Source of the DNA: Podarcis raffonei
Lineage: Eukaryota > Chordata > Lepidosauria > Squamata > Lacertidae
Direction of reading: 5' to 3'
NCBI RefSeq assembly: GCF_027172205.1
Contig: NC_070603.1
Location: 35,846,501-35,910,500, forward strand
DNA length: 64,000 nucleotides
Below, piece by piece: positions 1 through 12,700 of the stretch; the stretch's first letter is position 1; the number at the start of each line of letters is the position of its first letter. The notes under the pieces were generated by a model. That model did no database searches, had not been told where the DNA came from, and saw only the letters and a program-made list of their open reading frames with translations. The position numbers and the translations under genes were made by a program.

Positions 1-589
1 TGAGGCCTTAAGCTACTGAAGGTATATGTCCAGCTGTCCTTTGTCAACAACAAATTGTCACTTTTTTTGTGTTAAATATATGCTATATGGTAATTTATGG
101 GTATCTAAAGAACATGTTGCCATGCAGCCAATCCATGCAGAATGTAGGCACCCTATATAAAGAAAAGAGCAAACCAGTGATATTTTAGGGAGCAGGATAG
201 TAGGCGGGGTCCATACTTACATCACAAGAGCCTACACAACACAAAACACCGTTGCTCTATGTAGGTTTTATTTTATTTGTTTTTTATCTTATATTTTGGA
301 AATGTACATCCAGGTTTTTTTCCTTCAAATTTTTCTGGTAATCTATAACTTGTTTAGCTTATACGTAAATCCGGCAGCGCCCGTCTCCTTCGGCTAAAAG
401 TAAACCCACTGAAAGCAAACTAAAGCAGCTAAAGTCTTTGCGCCTCTGGTTCGGGACTTGTTGCGGGTGAAGTATCAACGTTCCAAAACTGGCGGAATGG
501 CCTAAATGGGGGAGAAGGGGGAGCAATTGCCAGTATTTAATCATTATTCCGGGGTCTAGGCAAAATATTCATAACAACTGCAAAACCTG
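1..589. other. Upstream sequence with no recognised gene
   Basis: AT-rich DNA with short chance ORFs only. I recognise no exon, repeat family or RNA gene here. Confidence 0.5.
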
Positions 590-844
590 CCGATGTGTTC
601 CTTCCCCGTTGATTCCCGCCCCCCGCCCATCAAGCCACAAAATGTTCACTTCTTCCTGCTCGTTCTATTTTTCCTGCCCCCCCCCGTTTACAGGGATAAT
701 GGCCTCTCCCAGAACGCTGCCTTGTGTTTGCGGAAGGGGCTGCTTGATGTCTGTTTCCACTGGGTGGAGACACAAGCGGCGGTTCCCTAGAAGCTGCTCC
801 AAGTTAACATCTGCTGAAGGTTGGGGCGGGAGAAGGAGGGCAGC
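590..844 (+). promoter_or_regulatory. Probable promoter/5'UTR of the RUN-PDZ-PTB gene
   Basis: This stretch is richer in C and G than its surroundings, with CCGCCCC-type runs near 616-627 and a purine-rich leader (GGGAGAAGGAGGGCAGC) just before the ATG at 845. No clear TATA box is visible. The transcription start is not determined by the sequence alone. Confidence 0.4.
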
Positions 845-3800
845 ATGAGTGCCAAAGAACCGCTGCTGGGAACGCTAAAAGGTGAGGGGACGAGCGGAGA
901 GAGGGGGGCGGTTTTGGAGGGGGCGGGGTGCCAGGTTTTGGCTGAATGCGAAAAAGTGCGAGAACCATACACGCCTCTTTCGGTCAGGGTATATACAGGT
1001 GTGTAGTTACTGCCACACGATTCTCCATAGGGATGGGGAGTCAGGTAGAGTTATATTCTTATTTTGTCCCTGGTTGCCATGGGGAACAAATGTGTTTTTT
1101 AAAAAGTGTCAGAACGAAGAGATCCGTACTCAAGCGTAAAAACTCCCCATCCTAAACGTGTTTATTGATTGAGAATCTCAAGTGATTACAGTGGATCTTA
1201 ACCTAACTTAGTCGATTTAAGTTTGGCTTTATTATTGCGCTCACCTTAACTTTATGGGGCATCGGAGAAATGGGAAACAGAAGCTCGAGAGCTATGAGGT
1301 AACAGTCGTGGGATCAAATGCTTACAAAGAGTTTTATTTATTTACTTACTTCTTTATTTCATTGAAAAAAATTATACACCACTTGATTGTTAAGGGAAAA
1401 ACCTCCCTCAAAGAGTGATATCACCTAGTGATATATATGCTGCTTAGATGCTATTGTGACAGATGTCAAGATAGGTTCAAGAAGGCAGTTTGGGGTAATC
1501 CCCTTTTTTGTGTTGGAGAAGAATTGTAGCTCTGTTTTGCATACAGGATAGTCTCAGGTTGAATCCCCAGCATCTTCACGGTGTGCAGGAAAAGACCTCT
1601 GCTTGAAACCTTGGGGAGCAGCTGCCAGCCAGTGTTGACAATATTGGGCTAGAGGGACTAATGTTATAAGGCAGCTTCTTATGTTCCATTGTTATATTAG
1701 GAGGGTCCTCAGCATACAACTAAGAAATATCTCCCCACTCGCCACCTTTGAATCCTTTCTACTCTGCCATGCTTTGGAAAAAATATTTAATACTTGTATC
1801 TGGTCAGTTTATTTAAAGCCCCATCTGAAGTTGTGACCACTTTTGATTCCAGAAAAAGGGGCAAAAATGTAACCAAGGGACACCTGCCTTCCTTCCTTAT
1901 TGCCATGTTTGTTCTAGAATCTAGATAATGAAATTAGAGTATTATGGGAACAACTCACCGGGGAGGAAGTGTGCAGTCACTGGAGCTCCACATAACACCT
2001 TTTCTGCAGAGGGAAAATACTGAGAAGGAGCTATAACAGAACACACCCCTATGCATGTTTACTCAAAAGTAATTCCCACAGTGTTCAGCGGGGCTTGATC
2101 CAGGTAAGCATGCATATGATTGCAGCTTACATTTATACAAAAATAAGGTAGATTATTTTTCTCTGTGGATGTAGCATTTTACATTGAAATACAGGACCTG
2201 TATTATACAGGACAGGTGGCAACCCTAATTCCTAATGTTGTCGCCTCTTGCTTTATTTTTATTTTTTTACTCCATTATATACAGCTAGGTGCACGTCCAC
2301 CTCTCCACTCAATATTAGTTTAGCATAAACTGATATCTCCAAAATAAACTTTAGAGGAATGGCCAGTGTCATGTAATGGTTAGAGCATTAGACTGGCATT
2401 CTGGAGTCCAGGGTTCAAATCCTTTGTCACGTGTGCAGTTCACGCAATGACCTTGGGCTATTCTCTGTGCAGGGTAGTTGTGATAAAATGGAGGGGGTGC
2501 TAAATCACATATACCACCCAAAGCTCTTTAGAGGTAGGGTGGAATATAAGTAGAAGGAGGGAGGAAATTGGCCTAAACATCGTATTATGGGCTGGGTGGT
2601 GAAGTATTGGATCCACTGCACTGATAATCCAACAAGTAAAAGAGAAGCTTTGTTGAAAGGGAACATCTTTCTCAGATTTGCCTCAAGTGGAATGATTGGG
2701 TGGAGTACAGCAGCCTAAAGAACAGTCAATATTTGCTTAAGCTGGCTCTTGGTTCAGGACTTCCATCACATTTAATTATTTTTTTGTTTAAAACAGTTCT
2801 TTATAGCCCTTCGGCTCCAACAGCACTAGAAGTGGGTTACAGACATAAAATAAAACATGATATGCACTGTGTGCACTGGGAGGTTTTTCTGAAATGGATG
2901 AGAGCTGCCTTTCATTTCAGATGGGATTCAGATGGGAACATCTTGGGGCTAACTGTGCTGTAAGGACCTCTCCAATCTGAGTGAATGGGTAGGAAAATGG
3001 CAAATGCAGTTCAGTGCAAACAAGTGTAAAGTGATGCACTCTGGGGCAAAAAAGGGGCTTAATTTCACATATATGCTCATGGGGTCTAAAGTGGCAATAA
3101 TGCACCAAGACAAGAGACTTTGGGGTACTTGTACATAGCTCAATGAAGACATAAGCCCAGTGTGCAGCAGACTTGAAAAGGGCAAATTCCATGCCACAGA
3201 TCACCAGGAAAGGAATTGAAAATAAAACTGCTAATATAATACCACAAATATGTGGTACAACTGCATATGGAATGCTGTGTACAGTTCTCGTTACCTCATC
3301 TCAAAAAGAATATTTTAGAGTTGGAAAAGGTTAAGAAAAGGACTACCAAAACGATCGGGGGGTGGGGGGAGCGACTCCCTCATGAAGAAAAGTTGCAGCA
3401 TTTGGGATTTTTTTTTTATTTAGAGAAAGGCAAGTAGGAAACCATGGAACTTTACAAAATTATGCATGGCATGGAGAAAGTAGATACAGTGGTACCTCGG
3501 GTTAAGAACTTAATTCGTTCTGGAGGTCCGTTCTTAACCTGAAACTGTTCTTAACCTGAGGTACCACTTTAGCTAATGGGGCCTCCCGCTGTCGCCGCAC
3601 AATTTCTGTTCTCATCCTGAAGCAAAGTTCTTAACCTGAGGTACTATTTCTGGGTTAGCGGTGTCTGTAACCTGAAGCGTTTGTAACATGAGGTACAAAT
3701 GTACAGGAAAGTTTTTTCTTTCTCATAAGACTAGAACTCATGGGCATTTAGGGAAGTCAAATGCTGGAAGAGAAGAAAGTCTTGATGTAGCGCGTGTTAA

Positions 3801-6800
3801 ACTCTGGAATCTGTTAGTCTTCAAGGTGCCACAAAACCTTTTTCTATTTCTGCTGCTACAGATGGATAAAGAAGGCTACCTCTCTGTAAATAGGAACAGT
3901 ACCACCCAGTTTTCAAATTATTTGAAATATACCCCCCACTCCCCAAAAGTTCTGAGAACTGGCAAAAGGAAAGAGAGCTTTAGCAAGGTGGTTGCATAAT
4001 GTGCCCCAGACCATGCCTTGGCACCCAAAGTTGTGTTCTTGGAGATTCTGTACATGCCATGATCAGGCAAGGAGTAGCCTTGTGGTTTCTGATTCGCAGA
4101 AGTCAGCAACCAGGTGGCCCTGGACTAATTCCGGCTGTGTGGGTTACACCATCTAGCCCCCTCCCCTCCAGTTGCCAACCCAGAGGCAAAGGAGAGCTGG
4201 GAAGTTGGTGACTTCTGTAGCATCAGGGCATGATAGCTTGCTTTAGAAGGTGGGATTGGGGAACTGCCCTTCTTAAAGTTACCTTCCCAAGCTCTGTACT
4301 ATAGTCTTATCAATTAGGGCTTTGGTATCTTAACAGAAGGGTGGTGCTGTGGGTTAAACCACAGAGCCTAGGGCTTGCTGATCAGAAGGTCTGTGGTTTG
4401 AATCCCTGCGACGGGGTGAGCTCCCGCTGTTCAGTCCCTGCTCCTGCCAACCTAGCAGGTCAAAAGCACATCAAAGTGCAAGTAGATAAATAGGTACCGC
4501 TCTGGCGGGAAGGTAAATGGCGTTACCATGCGCTGCTCTGGTTCGCCAGAAGCGGTTTAGTCATGCTGGCCACATGACCTGGAAGCTGTATGCCGGCTCC
4601 CTTGGCCAATAAAGCGAGATGAGCACCCCAACCCCAGAGTCGTCCGCGATTGGACCTAACGGTCAGAGGTCCCTTTACCTTTACCTATCTTAACAGAAGA
4701 AAAGTATAGCAAAAATACAAATATTAGATTTTAACTCATTCTATTGCCAGTCTGTATTTGAAACCTCTCTCTCTTTCTTCTTGCAGTATGTATCCTCAAC
4801 CTTCAGGGGAGCAGCAGCCCTTACACAGACACCTCCCCACACTTACAGTCCTTTTGTGAGGTCCTGGAAATGATCCTTCGCAAAGGAATAAAACGTGAGT
4901 GGCTTTTTCTGTACCAAAGATGGACAGTACTGTGCATGGAGATTTTCCTTTGCAGAGAGTGGGTTGCACTGCAGTTGGGGGTAATAGTGGGACAGGACCA
5001 GCCTTACAAGGAAAGGTGGGGTAGAAGTATTTTTAATAATAATAAGTAATAATAATCCCTGAAAGTTCACCTCCTCCTATATGCATCTCCCTGGATTTTG
5101 ACTTCAGAGGCCCTAGCCCTGTGAAGCGGATCTCACTGCCAGGTAAGGTGCAGCCAGTGCCATCTCTGCTGGTGGGGGCCCCAGGGCAAGACTCCCTCCC
5201 CCTATCTGCCCCCTCCCTGCCATTGTTGCCAGCTACTGTTGCCTCCTCTGCCTCATCATTGCTACCACCTGCTTACATGGCAAACAGACCCAGTGAGCAA
5301 GCAGGCAGTGGCAGCTCCACCTCCTTCTCACCACCACCTTCTTGCAAGAGTGAGAAGCAGATGAGCAAGTGGTGAAGAGCACAAGCAGGTCCCGGGGGCT
5401 CCAGCCACTGAGCCCCACCTGAGGTGTGGGCCTTAGGCAAGTGCTTAGCCATGCCCACCCATGATGCTGGCCCTAAGTGTGATTTGTTGCTGGTGGTGGT
5501 GATGATGACACTTCAGTAGCCGAATATTGTTCCCAGAGAGGCTCATCTGGTGGCTACTTTGGGGTCCTTTGTAGCCAGGAAAAGACATTTTTAAAATTTT
5601 TCCAGCCCTTTTAAGACCACTAATCTCATAAATCTTTTATTGTACGGTCATACCTCAGTATCCGATCGTCTCCATTGCCGTGCGTTTCGGCTCCCGAACG
5701 TCAACGGAAGTAAGTGTTCCAGTTTTCAAACGTGCCTCGGAAGCCGAACGTCCGATGCGGCAGACAAGCAGCTTCCAATTGGCTCTTCCAATTGCAAGAG
5801 CCAATCAGAAGCTGCGCCTCGGGAATCGAACATTTCGGAAGTCAATTGTCCTTCTGGAATGGATTGCGTTCCACTTCCAAGGTTTGACTGTACTTTTTAT
5901 TGTTCCCAAAGAACTCTGATCACTGCAATTTTTATATTTCAGAGGGCTTAGTACCCTTCCAAAAGTAGGGTTTCCAGGGTTCTTTCCATCAATGCTGTTT
6001 AAAATTGTTGAGGATTGAAGGGTTGATCAGCCATGTCCCATGAGGGAGTTTGCAGTGGCAATGTAGACGACCACTGCAGTACGGAGATCGAGGTGGGAGA
6101 GGGATTCGTGTCTTGTTGCAGATATCAGAAATTTACATAAGCTGCAAAATCTAATTGCAGTTTCTGCTGGTGCAAAGGCGTTTGGTGTGTGTTGCAGTAG
6201 AAAACTTCACACTTGCCAGCCTTTCACCATGCACAGATTGCTGATGAGTGCACAGAGTGAACCAGACCCTTCCTGGCAGCGCCCTGAACCCCCAAGGAAT
6301 GTGTCCAGTGTAAATGTGCTCTAACTGAGCACCTTCTGGTGCTAAGAAAATGGTGTCTGTAATCTTTGGTTGTGCGATGCAGCACTTTGCTGTGCTGCTT
6401 TTCTTCCTAAAGGAAAGTCTTGTCTTCCTCAGAGCCCGTTCTGGGGTTCAAGAGAAAGGACTATTGGCACTGGCTGGAACAGCTTCCGCAAGTAACCCAT
6501 CCCAGGTGGGTGGCCTGTAGTAGTACTTTATGATACTGCAAAAGTAAGAGGAACTTGATTTTCTGCTTTACCTTTCTGTATATAAGCATGATTACAGCTA
6601 CAGTGGTACCTCAGGTTAAGTACTTAATTTGTTCCGGAGGTCCGTACTTAACCTGAAACTGTTCTTAACCTGAAGCACCACTTTAGCTAATGGGGCCTCC
6701 CGTTGCTGCCGCGCCGCTGGAGCACGATTTCTGTTCTCATCCTGAAGCAAAGTTCTTAACCTGAAGCACTATTTCTGGGTTAGCGGAGTCTGTAACTTGA

Positions 6801-9699
6801 AGCGTATGTAACCTGAAGCATATGTAACCTGAGGTACCACTGTACAGGCTTTTATTAATTTTCTGCTTTTTTTATCCTCCTCTCACAATTCTTCTTTTTT
6901 CACCTGATGTCCATAAATGAGTAACTATGGTGTTCATATCCTGTTTGTGGCCGTCTGGTTGTCCGATAGGCATCTGGTTGGCCGCTCTGAGAAATGGGAT
7001 GCTGGGCTAGATGGGCTTTTGCCCTGATCCAGCAGGGTTCTTCTTACACTCTGAGGTCGCCCCACAATTAGAGGTGCTCATAGTTTTTGTAATAATACCC
7101 GTACGGTTGTTTGGTTTTTGGCATTGTGTCTCACACAATGGCCATTTTCCTTTAGACTTCCATTTTACAGGGACTGTCTTTGAACTTTAAAAGCTCTCAG
7201 TCACACTGACATCACCATGATGCCAGATGACTGACAGATGGGTGGTCCTGCTCACCTGTCCAAGTTGGCCTGTGGTGGGAGTGGGGGGTATTAGGAATCT
7301 GACCTGCCAGCCGGATCCAGTCCCTCACCCATGCTTCACAGGGGAGTCACAATTCCCAGAATCCTTCATGCTGACTTTTGAGGGGTATCAAGGAAAGGAT
7401 GGCAGGTGGCGCATAACTTTTTCACCCTGAAATATCTCCATTTGAAGTGACTTGAACGTGGTTTTTGTTTCTGTACCCCATGATAACAAAGTCTTTTCTT
7501 CCTATAGCATGACCCTCCTGTCAATGATGATTGAGAAAACTAATTCCTGTGAGAAGGTGCTGACAGCACAAGGACGAGGGCGGTACTTCCTGCGCCTGGC
7601 TTTGAATAGGAAGTTACTAGCTGTTGCTGTTAAGCAGTTGATCAGATCTTCCAGGCTGCTTGAGGTGGGGACATGACGTAATTCAGAGCAATTAAAAGGA
7701 GAAGTTATTTTGAATAATAAGAGTACTCAGACACCTGTCTTTGTTACGCTCTTTTCTTGGGGCCTCTGTTGATTGGACACATAAGTTAGTAGGTGTGCTT
7801 TGCTAAAGACCTGGTCTGCGGGATATTCCTGTATTCACCATGTTTATAATCTTGAAACCAGTGCTGATTTTTAAATGTACTCAGTCTAGGGCTAATGTTC
7901 TTTAACAGAAAGAATCTGCAATTGTTCATTATAACTTGGCAGTTAAACCTATGGCCCCATTTGGGGAAGAGCCGTAACTCAGCGGCAAAGCATATGCTTT
8001 ACTTACAGAACATCTCAAGTTCCACCTACAGGTAGATGTGGCATATTCCTTCCTGTGCCCCTGGAGAGCCAATTGCTAGTCAGTGTGAATAGTACTGATT
8101 GAGGTGGACCAATGTCCTGGTTTAGTGTTAGACAGCTTCCTGTGATCCTGCTAGTGGTAATACTTATCTCCTAAACTTGGGGGGGACGACCCTAAAATCC
8201 CAAACCTAAATTAATGCTCCTTTCTAGATATTATGATGGTTAATAATAGTTTCCTGTTCCTGATGTGTACGTACCTTTGTGGTCAACTTATTTAAATTAT
8301 TATAATTATTCAGAGTTGTTTTTATTTCAGTGGTATGATCCAATGACCTCCATCCTAGGCAATGAAGACTTATCTGGTAAGAGTCATCTCTGTACACTCA
8401 TTACATTGTGCAAGAGAGCAGGTCATCACACTGATGAAGTGGACTCTTATTCTCCAAAAGCTTGTGCTATATTAAATGTATTAGGCCTTAAGGTGCTAGA
8501 AGACTCCTTGTTGCTTGGCTACAAAATGCATTAACATGCCTGCCTCTGGAAGTTATAACAAGTGCCCTGAGAGTCATTTTGCATTCTGTTGTAGCACAGT
8601 ATGTTACTGAAATTTATTGTGCCTTGCTTTATAACAGTCTTGCTTTTGAATTACTGGGTTCTGCACTGCACAAAGTTGAAAAGGTACCAGAGCTCAATGG
8701 CAGCATTCTTGATGTCTAAATTTATTCTGCACTGGTGTTAAGGGCCCATCTTCACCATACATCTTAAACAGGGGTGTCCTAACCTAGTACCAGAGCGTCC
8801 TAACAAGTTTAAATGCCCTTAGCATAAAGTGGTATGATACTGTTTTAAATGTATAGGGCAAATGATGCCCAGGTAAGGGGCAGAGTAAATGTAGCACTTT
8901 AAATGGCCCCCTCCAGTTTTTATAAGGAATCAGGAAACTTTCTGACACACAAGTCTGTTGCCAACCTGTCTAGTTTGCCCAGTGATGTGTTGCATATTGG
9001 CTACATAATAACCGAATTTTATTATTAAAAGGATGCAATTAATGTTGTTGTTTGTTTGTTTGTTTTTTAAAAAACCTAGCATCCCCAAGGTTGCTAATTA
9101 TAAAGTTGTGAATGGGCATATTTGTTTCAATAAAGTACAGGCATGTTGCAGGACCAATGTAGATAGGATATTCTGCACAGCTCCACTGTGGAATCTCATC
9201 CAACAACCATGCTAGGTGATAAGGTGGTTAAGGCCATAGACTTGAGTTCTTTGTGTGCCCTGTTAAACCGTGGCATCCAGGATGCTGCTGAGGCCCTCTA
9301 CCTGGGAAAAGGCATGCAGCCTCTGGTAGCTCCACGTTTCCCTTGCCAGTGAATTCTGCTGTGCCCTCCCTCCACATCAGTGGCTAGTTTTTGTCTTTCT
9401 CATTGTGACACCCTCCTTTCTGGACTCACAGATTGTCAGGTCCTTTTATAAGCTTTGCTGGCAAGGCAGATGCACCGTTTCATGATTGCCTTGGAGGCAC
9501 TATCTGTGTGGTATGTAACAACATCTGTTTTGAGCTCTGGGGTTATTAAAATCATCCTTAACCTCCAGCTAGTCAATGTATTATATAGGTTTCTGAAGTG
9601 CCAGACGTGTCGAGATTGTGCCATTGCTGTCTGGAGGCCTAAAAAAATAGGATGAAAGCCTTCTTGCCGTTCATAAGCTTGCACATTCTTACACCAAAA

Positions 9700-9747
<48 letters not shown>

Positions 9748-12700
9748 AGTAACACCGGCAGGTTTTCCCATAACGAGCCTTTCAAAATGCAAGCAACTGA
9801 ATCTTCTTCAGGACTCATTAAAATTGTGGCTCATTATTTCTTACTTCATTAAGGGTGATCAGTTACAGGATTCTGCTGTTTTGAGTTTTATGTTACTCCC
9901 TTTTGTCTTGTTTCCACATTTTTCTTCTGTTACTCCTCTTCTCAGCTTTTTCCTCAATCATGTTGTTGTAAATAGTAAACGTAAGTGCTCTGTAGTATTG
10001 CTGAGGATTGATCTGTGACTTTTCCTGGCCCCTTCACCCTTCTGTTTCACATCTCTCACCAATAATTGTCCATGTGCAGCAACAAAGAAGTCCGCTTCAC
10101 ACTTTGCCATGTTCTATTAGGTCATTTTACTTACAGCCTTCCAAAGAGGTCAAGGTCTCTAATGTATGTGTTTAAATCTTTGTGTGTGTATGTGACAAAC
10201 ACACATTTCCAACAGCTCTTATGTTCTAAGCACCCAGGGAGCTGGGACTAGCTATGGGTCTCTAACCATGTGCGCGCACAATAGTAGTAAGCACGTGTTT
10301 GCCTTCATTACATGGGAAGCAGATCACAGTGGCACCAGGAGGCATGAAGGTAATTCTGGGGAAGGGTAATGTGTTGTAGATTAAAGTGCAGAAAAGGGCA
10401 TTTCCTTACCTGTTTTCTATTAGAATATCATCCCAAAAGCTATTTATATAGTGCTTTTAGTGACTTTTCCTTATCACTGTCATGGGATCATCTACTGGGT
10501 CAGGCTTCATTTAACAACTTCACCTGGAAGGCAGTTGAATTCTGGACACTGAATTCCCCACAATCTGGTTTGAGGAGATGAATGCCAAGTGGCGATGAGA
10601 CTTTATTGCCGTGGTTCCTGGGTGTGAGGCAGGCTTCCCTGAGGAGAGGCAGGTAATTGCTTGGGGAAATGCAAGTCCCACACAGCCGGCGCCTCAACTA
10701 ATATTTTAAAATATTATTTAAATCTATGGAGATTCATATGGTTCGGAGCAGCACAGTTGTCACTTACAAGCTGACAGAGTGACATGTATAGCTTCATAGG
10801 AAGGTGACTGCCTGAAGCTTCCAGCTACATGCTTAGATCCAGAGTCACCACCAATCTGCTTCTTTAGATTCCCAGAGTAGCTATGGAGGGGTTGCAGACC
10901 TCTACACAATTCTAACTGTGTAAGCAGCTGCTGAATCCTTCTCGTGTATACGGCTTGATTGAGCCTGTGGGCAAAGTTCCCATCTCGCCTTCTCAACCGG
11001 TTGGTGCAACCTGAGTGACCTCACACACCTGCCCACCAAGGCATGATGCAGCTGATCTGTGAAAACCACCGTTTCTATTTGTAAAGATTTTATTTTCTGG
11101 TATGTTCGCCTGTTCAATCTACGTGAGGTACAAGTGAGTGGCGCCAGCTGAGAAACTTGCTTATGTTCTGCGTTGGTTACATTTTTGAAAGGCTCAAATA
11201 TTATTTTAGGGAGACTTGCTTCCATTGCAAGTTTGAGATTTCTTGGTTCGTGTTCTCAGTGTGTCCCTTGACTTACCGATAAATGAATATATAAAGTTGG
11301 TCAGAAATCTGGCAGCAATTTTTGATTCTCTTATTTCCTCCTTCCAGAGCCTTTCCTCTCTCTGATGCTGGTGGTGACAGAAATGAATTTCTCCCTAGAT
11401 TTGCAGGTACAGTAGTTGATGATTTGGGGACATAAGTTTCATGCAGCTTCCACTGCTTAATAGCCTCAAGATGTTTTGATTTACACCTCCCAGCAGCTCC
11501 AGGGAGCTGGCTGGTTCTGACGAGACATGTAGTCCAAACAAGGCTGGCAAAGGCTGGATTAATAGCTGCATTTTCCCATCTTTCCTTTTAACCTCTGGCT
11601 TGACCTCTCATAGTTTGCCATTCTTTCTTTTTGTAGAATTCCAGTTTCTTGGATGAAAGCTGGCAACTTCCGGTAAGAAGCTTTAGCCCTCTCTCTCAAT
11701 ACCCCCTTTTGCACAATTCATGATATTCTCCCATCTTGCTGCTTACAGATAGGGATGGCACCATCTGTTTCACACCTGTAGCAACAGGCCAAAAATGGCA
11801 CCTCTACTCTGGACTGGAACTTTATGTTTATGTGGTGGTTTTTTTCTATTTACATTTTAATGTCTCACAAGCATGGAGGTTTGTGGCAGGGAAATGGTAA
11901 CACCTCTGGGATCTCTCTACTTGATTAAATGACTTTGTGGCTCTGTTTGCGAATTTTTAAAGTGCTTTATGGGTCTTTCATTCAACCTTTTACCAAAGTC
12001 CTATTTGAGAAATTTGAACCCTATGTCTCTCTGAACCGAGTCTGAACCTGAGTCCATTTCTAGCTGCACTTAGAATTTTAAATCATTGTACTTTGACAAC
12101 TTCAGCTATACTGAAATGCTGTAGGGCTCTGGCTTCAGCTGGGCCACAGAAGAAGGATTCTAGTTTGCATCAATCTAAGCTGTTTTAAAATGTGTGTGCA
12201 TCTTGCTGTTTGTGGTATTTGGGGTAGGGGAAGGGTCTGTGGTACGTTATTTGAAGTACTTCTGAACTGAAATATTGAAATACTTTATTGTCACTTGTAC
12301 AATTTGTATACAGTGAGATTACACGAGCACCCCCTCCACTCAGCTCTCTTAGTCTTAATTCCCCTCGTTTACTGACGCACACCCACCAAACCCCAAAGTT
12401 AGTTGCCTTGTTATCTTTTCATTCAGCAGCCTAACAGCCCACGGATAGAAGCTGTTCTTTACCCTGTTGGTGCAACTAATCATGCTTCTATATCTTCTGC
12501 TCTACCAAAATCAGCCTCAGGTTGACCTCATGAAGCGATGGGGACTGTGACCCTCCAAGTATTGGTGGTCTTCAACTCCCATTATTCCTGTTTATTGGCA
12601 GTAATGACAGGGGACTGATGGGAGTTGAAGTCTTAACTGCATCTGGAGAATCACAAATTATCCATCCTTGGCTTTGTGACACTGGCCTGTGGCTGATTTT

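Noticed and set aside
4340-4420. tRNA gene-like A and B boxes
   Set aside because: They are the head of a Sauria SINE. The same holds for the heads at 2357, 7967, 36443 (minus) and 39173.
5640-5951. 103-codon plus-strand ORF
   Set aside because: It lies within a Tigger-like MITE.
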